From NCBI RefSeq assembly GCF_017983445.1, contig NZ_JAGOBJ010000008.1, positions 224,388 through 288,387 on the forward strand: a stretch of DNA of 64,000 nucleotides. The letters are read 5' to 3'. This DNA is from Halomonas sp. (lineage in GTDB: Bacteria; Pseudomonadota; Gammaproteobacteria; Pseudomonadales; Halomonadaceae). The notes below the pieces were generated by a model. It did not search any database and was not told the DNA's origin. It saw nothing but the letters and a program-made list of their open reading frames with translations. Numbering within the stretch: the first letter of the stretch is position 1; every line of letters starts with the position of its first letter. The position numbers were made by a program, and so were the translations under genes. This document shows positions 8,071-17,176 of this stretch, one piece after another.

Positions 8071-8891
8071 GCGATTTCAAGCTCTTCAAGTTGGCTGTAA
8101 TGAGTAAGTGCGTCAGCGATAAGTGGTGTTGCTGCGAGTACTGCGCCACCGTGCTTTAGCGTGCCGGGCAGGGAAAGATAGGGGCGGGTTACACCGCCGG
8201 CTTCGCTGACTAGTAAAAGACCGGCCAAACTGTCCCACGGGTTCATGTGGTGCTCGAGGTAGCCGTCGATTCGGCCTTCAGCCACCCAGGCCAATGCAAG
8301 CGCCCCCGACGCCCCGCGGCGAATATTGGCGCCATGGGATAACAGGGCGGCTTGGGCGTTCAGGTACGTTTGCAGCGCCGTACGTGTGGACCAGCCCATT
8401 TCAATTGTGGCGGTCGTGAAACTATCGGTGGCGGCTACCTGAATCGGCTGGGCGTTTTTATAGGCGCCCTTGCCGCGTTGGGTGAAATAGAGCTCCTCGG
8501 TACACGGATTAAAAATGGCGCCCAGCTGGGTTTTACCGCCGTCGATAAAAGCGATGCAGACACAGAAGTGGGGGATGCCCCTGGCATAGTTGGCGGTGCC
8601 ATCAATCGGGTCGACGACCCAGATGGCATTACCATTCATTTGCCCGCCGCTTTCCTCACCGCTACTTTCCTCGCCCACAAAGGCATCGCTGGGAAAGCGC
8701 TGTTGAATGGCAACTCTGATCTCCTGCTCGATGAAGGTATCAGCCTCGGTCAGGAAATCCTGGTGGCCCTTGAGCGTGTAAAGCCCTGGCTTGCGTGTTT
8801 CGAAAAGATGGCGTGCTTTCAGGCCAGTGCGGTGAATCAGATCCTTGAGAAATTCAGCGCGGACTTCCAGCTCATGGGGCAGAATCGGCAT
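8067..8891 (-). CDS. Inositol monophosphatase family protein
   Basis: A 274-residue Mg2+-dependent phosphatase of the IMPase/FBPase/CysQ superfamily. The metal-binding motifs are in order: GEES (73-76), DPIDGTAN (94-101) and NPWDSLAG with Asp220. It hydrolyses phosphomonoesters such as inositol-1-phosphate, histidinol phosphate or sugar phosphates; the family cannot be resolved to one substrate by eye. The ATG at 8891 has an AGGA five bases upstream; a TTG at 8912 is a poorer start. It lies 42 bp after the binding-protein gene and overlaps the next phosphatase by 4 bp. This places it as a cytoplasmic dephosphorylation step for an imported phosphate ester. Confidence 0.9.
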   Translation of the reverse strand: MPILPHELEVRAEFLKDLIHRTGLKARHLFETRKPGLYTLKGHQDFLTEADTFIEQEIRVAIQQRFPSDAFVGEESSGEESGGQMNGNAIWVVDPIDGTANYARGIPHFCVCIAFIDGGKTQLGAIFNPCTEELYFTQRGKGAYKNAQPIQVAATDSFTTATIEMGWSTRTALQTYLNAQAALLSHGANIRRGASGALALAWVAEGRIDGYLEHHMNPWDSLAGLLLVSEAGGVTRPYLSLPGTLKHGGAVLAATPLIADALTHYSQLEELEIA

Positions 8892-8933
8892 GTCTATCCT
8901 TTTATTTTGCAACGTGAACGTTGGGTTTTGTTG

Positions 8934-10037
8934 TTAACGGCGGTAGTTCAACATCCACAGGTCCTGCCAATCCTGGCGGTTTTCCCAGTCATCAATGGCC
9001 GTGCGGGGCGAGTAATCAAATAGCTGAGCCTTGAGGGCGCCAATGCCGGAAGGCTCTGTCTCGGGCAGTGATATATCCGAGCGGGTGGAAATCTTGCCAT
9101 CCTGGGCTTGCGGCGCGATGCCTTCTTCGGTCAGCAGGTAATGCAAAAAAAGCTTGGCGGCGTTAGGGCTTTGGGTACCGCTGGCTATAAGGCCGATGGA
9201 GGGATAGGTCCAGCCAATCCATGGGTCCAGTCCTTCGCAAATACCCAGTTTCATGCCGTCAGCATTATCACGAAACTTGGCGGTACTGGTTAAGCCGAGA
9301 AAGCTGTCCTGCTGATCCGGGGAGGCAACGGCTTCGGCTGCATTGGAATCTGAATCGGTTAATAGCGGCGCGTTGTTTGCCAGCGCTTTCACCCAGGCGG
9401 CGGTAGCGCTCTCTTCAGTATCGGGTAATGGGTGGCCGTAGCGCGCCTCAAAGGCCGCTGCCATCGCTTCATCCCCGTGCTGGGTCATCTGGTTAAACCA
9501 GTCCACGTAGGAAGGCTTGCCCAGCGGATCCTGCAACGCTACCCGGCGTTCCCACTCGGGTTCGGTCAATTCCCAGATATTATTGATCGGGCAGTGATCG
9601 TGGAGTGCGGTGTTGTAGGTCCAGACATTGGGAGCCATCACAATGGCTAATGGATCGCGGTAGCGCTCATCCACCCGGTCGGCTAGCTCAGCAGGGAACC
9701 AGTTAACCGTAAAGCCTGTGTCCAGAAGCTGGGCAACGGCTGCCGGGGCGTCTGCCAGAATGGCTACATCGGTTTGAATATTATTGGCTTGCGCCTCGCG
9801 GATGATCCTTTCCAGGGTATGGGGCGCTTTTGATTTAACCCCTTCGGCCTGAACGCCATACTGTGCGGAAAAATTGGCTGCCTGTTCAACAATCTTGCCG
9901 GTTGAATCGTAGATCGTAATGCCTGGTTCCTGCCGGGCAGCTGCAATTAAAGCATCCAGCTCAGTGGATTCGTTAGCCCAGGCCAAGGGAGCTGAGGCCA
10001 GGCTAATGGCAACGGTAAGTCGTGATAAAAGACGCAT
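8934..10037 (-). CDS. Periplasmic substrate-binding protein, AfuA/Fbp-like
   Basis: A 367-residue periplasmic binding protein with a 21-residue signal peptide ending in PLAWA. The fold family is that of the Fbp/AfuA/aminoethylphosphonate binding proteins (DPLGKPSYVDW, then GWTYPSIGLIASGTQSPNAAKLF). The adjacent paired tyrosines that bind iron in FbpA are not seen, which argues against a ferric transporter. AfuA of Actinobacillus, once annotated as iron-binding, takes hexose phosphates; a phosphorylated ligand fits the two downstream phosphatase genes. AGGG lies six bases before the ATG, and the gene is 11 bp after the ATPase gene. The ligand is inferred. Confidence 0.85.
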   Translation of the reverse strand: MRLLSRLTVAISLASAPLAWANESTELDALIAAARQEPGITIYDSTGKIVEQAANFSAQYGVQAEGVKSKAPHTLERIIREAQANNIQTDVAILADAPAAVAQLLDTGFTVNWFPAELADRVDERYRDPLAIVMAPNVWTYNTALHDHCPINNIWELTEPEWERRVALQDPLGKPSYVDWFNQMTQHGDEAMAAAFEARYGHPLPDTEESATAAWVKALANNAPLLTDSDSNAAEAVASPDQQDSFLGLTSTAKFRDNADGMKLGICEGLDPWIGWTYPSIGLIASGTQSPNAAKLFLHYLLTEEGIAPQAQDGKISTRSDISLPETEPSGIGALKAQLFDYSPRTAIDDWENRQDWQDLWMLNYRR

Positions 10038-10048
10038 AACAAACCCTT

Positions 10049-11161
10049 TTAAACGGCGTGCATATAAGTGGTGGTAGAGACGTTGTTACGGATTATTCCC
10101 GCCTGGCCATAACGGGTGTTTTCCAGGCGATGGCCATCGGTATCAAATAGGTGCAAATGCTCAGGCTGTATCTGGCAAAAGGTGTGCTCGCCCGCCTGTA
10201 CCTGAGGCCTGATCTGGGTAGAAAGCTGCAAGCACTGGCCTTCCGTTTCAAGATCCAGAACCCAGCTGCCACCTGTCGGCATGATGCCTTGTACTTTGGC
10301 AGGTAAGGCGTAGGGTGTGGCCGCCTGAGCTAGGTGAATGTCTTCAGGTCGGATGCCGAGCATGTGTGTATCAGGCTGGTTATTGAGACGACTCCCCAGC
10401 ATGGAGTCAGCGGCAATCTGGTTGATCGGCGGGTTGCCAATAAACTCGGCGACAAAGCGGTTGGCGGGGCGTGCATAGATATCATCGGGGCTGCCTACCT
10501 GCTGCAAGTGCCCCTTGCTCATGACGGCGATCGTAGTGGCCAGTGTCATGGCCTCCCACTGGTCGTGGGTGACGAACAGGATGGTGGTATCAAATGCTTG
10601 GTGTAGCCGTTTCAGCTCAGCGCGCATTTCCAGGCGCAGTGAGGCGTCGAGATTGGACAGCGGCTCATCCAGCAGCAGTACTTTGGGCTTTAAGACCATC
10701 ATACGGGCGAGCGCCACGCGCTGCTGCTGGCCGCCTGATAGCTGAGAAGGGTAGCGCTTGGCATAGCCGGCAATGCCCAGTTTATCCATCACTTCGCCGG
10801 TCCGGGTGCGCCGTTCGCGCTCAGAAAGTTTGCGCAGACGCAATCCAAACTCGATATTTTGCTCAACCGTCATGTGGGGCCACAGCGCGTAGCTTTGAAA
10901 CACTAGCCCCAGCCCACGTTTTTCGGGAGACACAAAGCAGCCGTCTGCCGGGGAGTCCATTAGCTGATCGCCGATAAACAGACGCCCCTGGCTCAAGTGC
11001 TCAAGGCCCGCGATCATGCGCAGCATCGTAGTCTTTCCGCAGCCCGAAGGGCCAAGCAGGCACATGAAATCACCGCTTTTGATATGCAGGTCGATATTTT
11101 GCACGGCGGTGGCCTGGCGGCTGTACTGCTTGGATATCGCGTCTAACGTGATGGTCGGCAT
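10049..11161 (-). CDS. ABC transporter ATP-binding protein, AfuC/FbpC-like
   Basis: A 370-residue ATPase of an import ABC transporter. Walker A is GPSGCGKTT (37-45), the signature is LSGGQQQR (141-148), Walker B is VLLLDEP (161-167), and a switch His follows in VTHDQWEA. The C-terminal 130 residues form a TOBE-type regulatory domain, as in Fbp/Pot/Mal-type ATPases. It starts 2 bp after the permease stop and ends 11 bp before the binding-protein gene, so the three form one operon. It energises uptake of the ligand bound by the 8934-10037 protein. Confidence 0.93.
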   Translation of the reverse strand: MPTITLDAISKQYSRQATAVQNIDLHIKSGDFMCLLGPSGCGKTTMLRMIAGLEHLSQGRLFIGDQLMDSPADGCFVSPEKRGLGLVFQSYALWPHMTVEQNIEFGLRLRKLSERERRTRTGEVMDKLGIAGYAKRYPSQLSGGQQQRVALARMMVLKPKVLLLDEPLSNLDASLRLEMRAELKRLHQAFDTTILFVTHDQWEAMTLATTIAVMSKGHLQQVGSPDDIYARPANRFVAEFIGNPPINQIAADSMLGSRLNNQPDTHMLGIRPEDIHLAQAATPYALPAKVQGIMPTGGSWVLDLETEGQCLQLSTQIRPQVQAGEHTFCQIQPEHLHLFDTDGHRLENTRYGQAGIIRNNVSTTTYMHAV

Positions 11162-11163
11162 AA

Positions 11164-12969
11164 TTAGCTCTCCAGACCTTGGGCAAGGCCCGTTTTGGTT
11201 AATTTCTGAGTCAGAATCGTGCCGCCCCAGGCGAGCATGGCAATCATGAGTACAACGGCGTTGGCGGCTTGGGTGTAGTTGTAATCAACCAGGCGCAAAG
11301 AGTAGGTGGTAAGCACTTCGGTAGCTGGCACCGCCAGAATGATGAACAGGCTCACGCCTTTAATTCCCGAGATAAAAGGTAAGACGATACCCACTACCAG
11401 CGCGCCTTTCTGAATAGGCACGATGATGCTCCACATGCGCCGTAGCCACGAAGCGCCTGAAATCTGTGCGGCCTCTTCGGGCTCTTTACCCAGCTGCGTC
11501 ATGGCTGAGATACCTGCCCGTGAAGCAAAGGGCATCTGGTCGGCAATTAGCGCGAGCATCAGAATCATCGACGTTCCATATAGCGCAGGAACAGGGCCGC
11601 GCTGCACGGCAAAAAGGGAAAGCGTGGCGGCTGCAAAGGCAATGCCAGGCACTAGATAAGGCATAAACGTGAGCTGGCGCAGCGAGCTTGCAAGCCAGCG
11701 CCAAGGCGTACGCGTCACCACATAGCCCACCAGCAGGCCGAGTAAACCGGCACATATAGAGGCGGTACCCACAATACGCAGGCTATTCCAGGTGGCGGAC
11801 CAGAACTCAGGGGTTAATAAAATGCCGTTTTTCAAGGCGATCGTATTGAGGTTGGTGCCGATCCAGTAATCCAGGGTGAAGTTATTCAGATGAAAACGCC
11901 CTGGAATACGCATGATGGTGGATAGAAAAAGCGTTAATAGCGGAAGCACGACGCCAATGATAAACAGAGAAGCGGCTAGCAACGTGGCGGGAAGGCGCCA
12001 AACGCCGAGCGGGCGACGACGTTCCATAGCGCCTTTGCCACCCAGGGTGACAAAGCGGCGCGCTTCACGCATTAGGTAAAGATCAATTGTTAACGTGATA
12101 CAGCCCAGCACCATGATGGCCCCCGCCAGTACAGAGGCGACACCCGTCTGGCGCGACGAAATAGCTCTGAACAGCGAGGTGGAGAGGGTGTCGTACTGCA
12201 CCGGCAGGCCGAGAATGTAGGGCACGGCAAACTCGCCCAGCCCATCGGCCAGAATCAGCACCATCGCGGACATCAGCGCAGGTCGCATTAGCGGTAAAAT
12301 GATACGAAAGGCAACGGTTGAACGGCTGGCGCCCAGAATGCGAGCCGAATCTTCAAGCTGGGAATCCAGGCGGCGTAAGGCGTTGCCAAACAGCAGTATG
12401 ACCAGCGGAATATAGTGCAGCGCCAGTATGAAAATCATCGGCACGGGACCATAAGCCAGCCAATCGGGCGAGGAGTAGCCCATTGACTCCAGCCAGCCTG
12501 GTTGGCCACCCATCGACCGGTTCTTGAATAACGTGGTCCAGGCTAGCGCGAACGTCCACGTAGGGAGCATAAACGGCACAATCAATGCAGTAGCAAACCA
12601 GCCTCGGCCCCACAAATTAGTACGACTTAAAAGCCATGCCATGATGCCGCCCACCACCATGGCAATACACATAGCGCCGATGGCCACGCTAAGCGTGTTG
12701 AGTAACGGTTGCCAGAACAGCCGCTTTGAAATAGGTGAGGTAAACACGCGTTCAAGGTAGTAAAACGTGAAGCTGCCCTGTTCTGCGCCAATGCGCGTTG
12801 AGTCGCCAAAGTTAACGTTAACCGCATCCATTAAAATGGAAATAACTGGCGCCAGGATCAGGTAGCTGAATGTGGTTAATAAGCCTATGCCAAGTAGCGT
12901 CGCTGGATTTTTTAGACTGAGCTGTAGTCCCCTTTTACTGGGGAGTGCTGAAGTGATCCACCCAACCAT
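11164..12969 (-). CDS. ABC transporter permease, two fused BPD domains (AfuB/FbpB-like)
   Basis: A 601-residue membrane protein with two binding-protein-dependent permease domains in one chain. Each has about six membrane segments and an EAA-type loop (LEDSARILGASRSTVAFRII in the first half, EEAAQISGASWLRRMWSIIV in the second). This fused architecture is usual for the Fbp/Afu/Sfu class. The ATG at 12969 has GAGGG about eight bases upstream; the frame extends to 13074, but that extension runs into the palindromic promoter region and looks untranslated. It is the first gene of the minus-strand operon that continues through the phosphatases and regulator. Confidence 0.9.
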   Translation of the reverse strand: MVGWITSALPSKRGLQLSLKNPATLLGIGLLTTFSYLILAPVISILMDAVNVNFGDSTRIGAEQGSFTFYYLERVFTSPISKRLFWQPLLNTLSVAIGAMCIAMVVGGIMAWLLSRTNLWGRGWFATALIVPFMLPTWTFALAWTTLFKNRSMGGQPGWLESMGYSSPDWLAYGPVPMIFILALHYIPLVILLFGNALRRLDSQLEDSARILGASRSTVAFRIILPLMRPALMSAMVLILADGLGEFAVPYILGLPVQYDTLSTSLFRAISSRQTGVASVLAGAIMVLGCITLTIDLYLMREARRFVTLGGKGAMERRRPLGVWRLPATLLAASLFIIGVVLPLLTLFLSTIMRIPGRFHLNNFTLDYWIGTNLNTIALKNGILLTPEFWSATWNSLRIVGTASICAGLLGLLVGYVVTRTPWRWLASSLRQLTFMPYLVPGIAFAAATLSLFAVQRGPVPALYGTSMILMLALIADQMPFASRAGISAMTQLGKEPEEAAQISGASWLRRMWSIIVPIQKGALVVGIVLPFISGIKGVSLFIILAVPATEVLTTYSLRLVDYNYTQAANAVVLMIAMLAWGGTILTQKLTKTGLAQGLES

Positions 12970-13298
12970 TGATTTTCCCTCGTTGACACTCTGGATAGCC
13001 GAAAGATCGACCTGATTGAGAGGCATTCTAAAGAGGAAAGATGACAGAACGTTGACATTTGCACATAAGTGCAAAATTCTTAGAACATTAAATTCATGAT
13101 TAATATCAATTGGTTGTGTTTTTTGTCATATTTTATAAGAAAAAATTAATGAAGCTTTTTGCACCTAATTACATACGTAAAATTCTTTCTCGCCAGTGCT
13201 ATCAACGTTATTGTCGGTAAGCTCAACCGCTGTTACTCACAACGGGTAATCAGGGAATAGGCTACGCTAAAGAGCTATTCATTTTAAAAGGCGGCCAT
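12970..13298. promoter_or_regulatory. Divergent promoter region with TTTGCAC operator palindrome
   Basis: This AT-rich stretch separates the minus-strand ABC operon from the plus-strand UbiB-like gene. It holds a perfect inverted repeat TTTGCACATAAGTGCAAA at 13058-13075, about 90 bp upstream of the permease start. A second copy of the half-site TTTGCAC lies exactly 100 bp away at 13158-13164. It is a good candidate operator for the transporter operon; the binding protein is unknown and could be the LacI regulator of the locus. Confidence 0.5.
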
Positions 13299-14549
13299 AT
13301 GCGCGAACGCGGTAGAACACGGAGGTTAATGGGGCTGGGCGCGCGTACGGGCGGTGCGATGCTTAAAACACGTCTGGGCGGCCAGGCCGACTGGCGCGCG
13401 CTGGGCGAGGCACTGTTTGAAGGACTTTCCGAGTTGAAAGGCCCGGCCATGAAAATGGCGCAGATGATGTCCCAGTGGGACGACCTGCTGCCGCCGGATT
13501 TAGCCGATGAGCTTGCTCGCCTACAACGCCAGGCCGAACCCATGCCTTGGCCACGTATCCGTGAAGCGCTTGAGTTACAGTACGGCGATATCGATACGTA
13601 CTTTACCCAGGTTGAAGAAGCGCCATTTGCCAGCGCCTCCATGGGGCAAGTGCATAAAGCGGTGACCCGTGAAGGCGAAACGGTGGTGCTTAAAGTCCAG
13701 TACCCAGGCTTAGCCGACGTGCTGGAGAGTGACCTGAAACAGTTACGGCGCATTATGAGCCTGGGCCGCTGGTTTAAAGTGCCTCAGGCGCGCCTGGATG
13801 CACTGTTTGAGGAACTGGCGGCGGGGCTTCGCGATGAGCTGGATTATCAGGCTGAAGCAAACGCTCTGGCGCGTTATCGAGAGCGCTACCAGAGTGATGC
13901 GCGGCTTGTAATACCCGAGCCGCTGTTTGAACTCTCGGGCCAGCATGTTTTGGCCATGTCTTACGTACCCGGCACACCGCTACGTGAGCTGGAGAGCGCT
14001 GAAGATACCGTACGTCAACAGGTAGCCGCGACGCTTGCCGACTGGATTACCCAGGAGCTCTTCACCTTTGGGGAGCTGCACGCCGACCCGCATGCGGGCA
14101 ACTTTGCCGCCGATGCGCAGGGACGTTTGATTATCTACGATTTTGGTGCGGTGATTCCGGTACCGGAAGGTCGGCTTAACGCCATGATTAAGCTACTCGA
14201 TGCTACCTTGGCCCACGACCCCATGGCCATGGATGAGGCGATGGTCAATATGGGCGGGCGCCAGGGGCAGGGCGCGCCGCTTTCACTGTATCGTGAGGCA
14301 GCTGAATGTATTGCCCCGCTGTTTGAGCCCGGTGAGCAGGATTTCAGTGATGTACGCGTGCATCGCCGCCTGCGCGAGCTTTCGCCCAAGGTGTGGGCGG
14401 CGATGGATCGCTTACAGCCGCCCGCCGATACGCTGCTGTTATCGCGAGCGCTAAATGGCCATTACTGGAATCTGGTGCGCCTTAAAGCGCGGCTGGATAT
14501 GTATGAGCGTACCCAGCCGCTGCTAGCCTGGTCACGCTCACCCACCTGA
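13299..14549 (+). CDS. ABC1/UbiB-family atypical kinase-like protein
   Basis: A 416-residue member of the AarF/UbiB/COQ8 family. The KxGQ-like element is LKGPAMKMAQ (about 45-54), the Ala-rich loop segment is PFASASMGQVHKA, the ATP-contacting Lys is in VVLKVQYPG, and the catalytic segment is HADPHAGN followed by YDFG. The family has ATPase activity tied to ubiquinone biosynthesis or lipid homeostasis. True UbiB proteins have a C-terminal membrane hairpin, which I do not see here, so this is a UbiB paralogue rather than UbiB itself. The start at 13299 is kept; an ATG at 13332 after GGAGG is an alternative. It is a single gene facing away from the ABC operon. Confidence 0.85.
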   Translation: MRERGRTRRLMGLGARTGGAMLKTRLGGQADWRALGEALFEGLSELKGPAMKMAQMMSQWDDLLPPDLADELARLQRQAEPMPWPRIREALELQYGDIDTYFTQVEEAPFASASMGQVHKAVTREGETVVLKVQYPGLADVLESDLKQLRRIMSLGRWFKVPQARLDALFEELAAGLRDELDYQAEANALARYRERYQSDARLVIPEPLFELSGQHVLAMSYVPGTPLRELESAEDTVRQQVAATLADWITQELFTFGELHADPHAGNFAADAQGRLIIYDFGAVIPVPEGRLNAMIKLLDATLAHDPMAMDEAMVNMGGRQGQGAPLSLYREAAECIAPLFEPGEQDFSDVRVHRRLRELSPKVWAAMDRLQPPADTLLLSRALNGHYWNLVRLKARLDMYERTQPLLAWSRSPT

Positions 14550-14589
14550 ACGTTCGCGCACTAGTCAGTCCTTGCTGATATTCAATCGG

Positions 14590-15183
14590 TTAGCGCAACG
14601 TCTTTAACCAGAATATTAGCGTCTTGTCACTCTCATGCTGCTCGCCAATATCTTTCCAAGCAAAGGTCGTCGCCAAATCAGCGCGGCGCTGATAGCCCTG
14701 GCTTTGCCAAAAACCATGAAGCGGCCGATAATCTTCCGGCCGCAGAGGGTGTTCTTCAGGGCGCTCAACGGCGCAAAAAGCGGCAGTTTTATACCTTTCA
14801 CGAGCGGCGTGGGTTTCGCGCTCGGCCATAAAAGCTTTGCCTATACCCTGGCCTCGGTAGTCGTGAAGTAATACCGATTCGCCGTAATAGAACACGCTGG
14901 AAGCCGCAATGCCGGCTGCTTCAAACGGGCGGCGAAACTCGTTGACTTCATCACTAAGCGGCTGACCAGTAGACGCGCCGACCAGGCGGTCACTATCAAA
15001 AGCGAGGACAAACAGGCTTGCTGGGTTTGCCGCGTAGCGGCCCAGGTAATCTGCTTCGTAGGCCAGATTGCCATCGTATAAATAGGGAAAGTCGTGAAAT
15101 ACCCGAATGCGCAGCTGCGCAAGAGCCGTCAGGTGGGGCGCAATAGCCTGACCGTGGCAGGTCGTGAGCGTCAGTTCGTTCAT
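14590..15183 (-). CDS. GNAT-family N-acetyltransferase
   Basis: A 197-residue GCN5-related acetyltransferase. The acetyl-CoA pyrophosphate-binding motif is DYRGQGIGKAF, preceded by a beta-strand (SSVFYYGESVLL). The substrate cannot be inferred. The ATG at 15183 is preceded by GGAAGAG five bases upstream; the longer frame to 15267 overlaps the divergent SEC-C gene's leader and is less likely. It lies convergent to the UbiB-like gene with a 40-bp gap. Confidence 0.85.
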   Translation of the reverse strand: MNELTLTTCHGQAIAPHLTALAQLRIRVFHDFPYLYDGNLAYEADYLGRYAANPASLFVLAFDSDRLVGASTGQPLSDEVNEFRRPFEAAGIAASSVFYYGESVLLHDYRGQGIGKAFMAERETHAARERYKTAAFCAVERPEEHPLRPEDYRPLHGFWQSQGYQRRADLATTFAWKDIGEQHESDKTLIFWLKTLR

Positions 15184-15321
15184 CGCGTCTCTTCCACTGG
15201 GTAAACGCTGCACATTAACAGCCCCGAGCCGCATCGCCAATCCTCCTGCGTGATGGCCTACGGTCATGCTAAACTATGGCGCTTTTCAAAACGCGCTTTT
15301 CAAAAAACAGTGGAGACGGCA

Positions 15322-17139
15322 ATGCTAGCGGTATGGGTCGATCAGCTGCTGGGATTTGCCTCTGGGGCACTCTCGGCAATCAGGCAGCAAGAACACTATC
15401 CCGATTTTATGACGTGGGTGCGCGCGGAAGGCGCCACGTCGTTTAACGGCGATGTCGCCACCGCCCAGGCGCTGGCTCCCATTTTATGGTCACAAACACC
15501 CTTGGTCCGGCTGGATTTTGCCAGCGAGCCGCTGGCGACGCCGGGACGCAATGAGCCCTGCTGGTGTGACTCCGGACGCAAATACAAACAGTGCTGCTAC
15601 CGGGTCGATTTCCCGACGGACATCCCCGAGCAGATGATGTGGATGCTGTCGCTGCGCGAATGGAAGGGCGCCACGCTTAAAGCCGCACTGGAAAGCCGCC
15701 AGGCACCGCCCCAGGCGCTTCTCGAAGCCGGCCTTATCGCCGCAGAAAGCGGTCAAACCGGTCGCGCCATGCAGATTCTGGAATCGCTGTTTGATGGCAG
15801 TGACTGGTCGCGTCTGCCCGAACAGGCCGAGCCTGCGTTTGAAATCCTGCTGGATATCTATCAGGAGCGTGGCTTTACCCGCAAGCGCGCCGATCTGCTT
15901 GATGACGTAATGGAGCGCGGGCCGCTTTTTTTACGCGGCGTTGCCCTTGAGCGTCTTTGTCTAATGCATCTGGATAACGATGATCTGGATAGTGCCCGGG
16001 CAGCCTTTGTCAAAGCCCAGCAGGCGCTGCCTGATTCGCCCACGCTTGCCTATATCGAGGCGATGCTATTGCTTCATGAAGGCCATGAAGACGAGGCTAA
16101 AGAGCGGGCCAACTTCTGGTATCGGCGCCTGGTTCGCCAAGGCGATCTTGACGAAGAGCAGCTGGAGTTTCTGGCTGCCCTGGCAGAGAACCCGGGCGCG
16201 ACGCTTGCTGATCAACTGCTGAGTGCTGAAGAGGATCTGGCCACGCCGCTGGTAGCCTTGCAAGCGCTGTTGGCGGCGCTGCCCACGGCGCCCAAGCTGG
16301 GTATTAGCGCCGATGCTCAAACGGGCCATTTGCACTATCACTCCAGTGCCCGGGAAGCGACACTGTTTGCCGCGTGGCATGAGCAGTTTCAGGTTCTGGT
16401 GGATGAAGACGTTGCGCTCGGCTTTCGCGATGACCCGTGGGGCAATGCGGTTGAGTGGATGTCCGCACTTTGCGCGCACCCAGAGTGGCTGGATGCGCCG
16501 CATGTAGTGCAGGATCTGACCCTGGCGCTGACCAGCCGGTTTGGCAGCCTTCCGTGGATGGCACCTAGCCTGTTGGAACCCCTTGCGTTACGTCTTTCCC
16601 GCTGGCTGGAGCAGGCCCGCGCGGAAGGCGATGGCAGCTTGTGCTGGGATGATGCCGACAACGCCGTGCTGCTGCGTACGGGCCTTGCCTTGGTGGTGGG
16701 TATGGAGCGTGGTGCGCGCCAGCATTCGCGGGAGTTAGCTGAAGAGCTGCTAGCCATCGACCAGGAAGATAGTTTGGGGCTGCGCGAGCTGGTGCTCGAT
16801 CAGCTGCTGCGCGATGACCGTAATCAGGAAGCGCTGACGCTGACAGAGCAGCAGGATGACGATGGCTCGCTGGTGCTTGGCTTGTTAATGGGGCGCACAT
16901 TGGCGCTTTATCGCTTGGATGAGCACGAGGCGGCAGAAGCGGCGCTTAATGACGTTATCGCCCACAACCGCCACGCGCTTGAAATGATTTGCGCAGATAG
17001 TCCACGTCCGGTAATGCCGCATGCCGACGGCCAGGTTGACCCCGGCTCGCGTGCCGAGGCGTGGCAATATCGTACGTTGATGCGCGATCAGTGGCGCACC
17101 ACACCGGGTGCGCTTGAGTGGTTGGGTAACCACCGCTAA
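15322..17139 (+). CDS. Large protein with an N-terminal SEC-C zinc motif and TPR-like helices
   Basis: A 605-residue cytoplasmic protein. A SEC-C zinc-binding motif, CWCDSGRKYKQCC, lies at 80-92 (Cys80, 82, 91, 92), as in the SecA tail and many stand-alone proteins. The rest is alpha-helical with tetratricopeptide-like repeats (for example ALERLCLMHLDNDDLDSAR, and LLAGL/EAL-type helices throughout), suggesting a protein-protein scaffold. The ATG at 15322 has GGAGA five bases upstream; the frame extends to 15250 but lacks a ribosome site there. Function unknown. It is flanked by the divergent GNAT gene and the convergent AmpG gene. Confidence 0.75.
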   Translation: MLAVWVDQLLGFASGALSAIRQQEHYPDFMTWVRAEGATSFNGDVATAQALAPILWSQTPLVRLDFASEPLATPGRNEPCWCDSGRKYKQCCYRVDFPTDIPEQMMWMLSLREWKGATLKAALESRQAPPQALLEAGLIAAESGQTGRAMQILESLFDGSDWSRLPEQAEPAFEILLDIYQERGFTRKRADLLDDVMERGPLFLRGVALERLCLMHLDNDDLDSARAAFVKAQQALPDSPTLAYIEAMLLLHEGHEDEAKERANFWYRRLVRQGDLDEEQLEFLAALAENPGATLADQLLSAEEDLATPLVALQALLAALPTAPKLGISADAQTGHLHYHSSAREATLFAAWHEQFQVLVDEDVALGFRDDPWGNAVEWMSALCAHPEWLDAPHVVQDLTLALTSRFGSLPWMAPSLLEPLALRLSRWLEQARAEGDGSLCWDDADNAVLLRTGLALVVGMERGARQHSRELAEELLAIDQEDSLGLRELVLDQLLRDDRNQEALTLTEQQDDDGSLVLGLLMGRTLALYRLDEHEAAEAALNDVIAHNRHALEMICADSPRPVMPHADGQVDPGSRAEAWQYRTLMRDQWRTTPGALEWLGNHR

Positions 17140-17176
17140 CGTTTCGTTTGATATGGATGTATTCCCTCAGCCATGC

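Noticed and set aside
8934-12969. Ferric iron ABC transporter annotation
   Set aside because: The receptor lacks the paired tyrosines of FbpA and is encoded beside phosphatases. AfuA-like specificity for phosphorylated ligands fits better.
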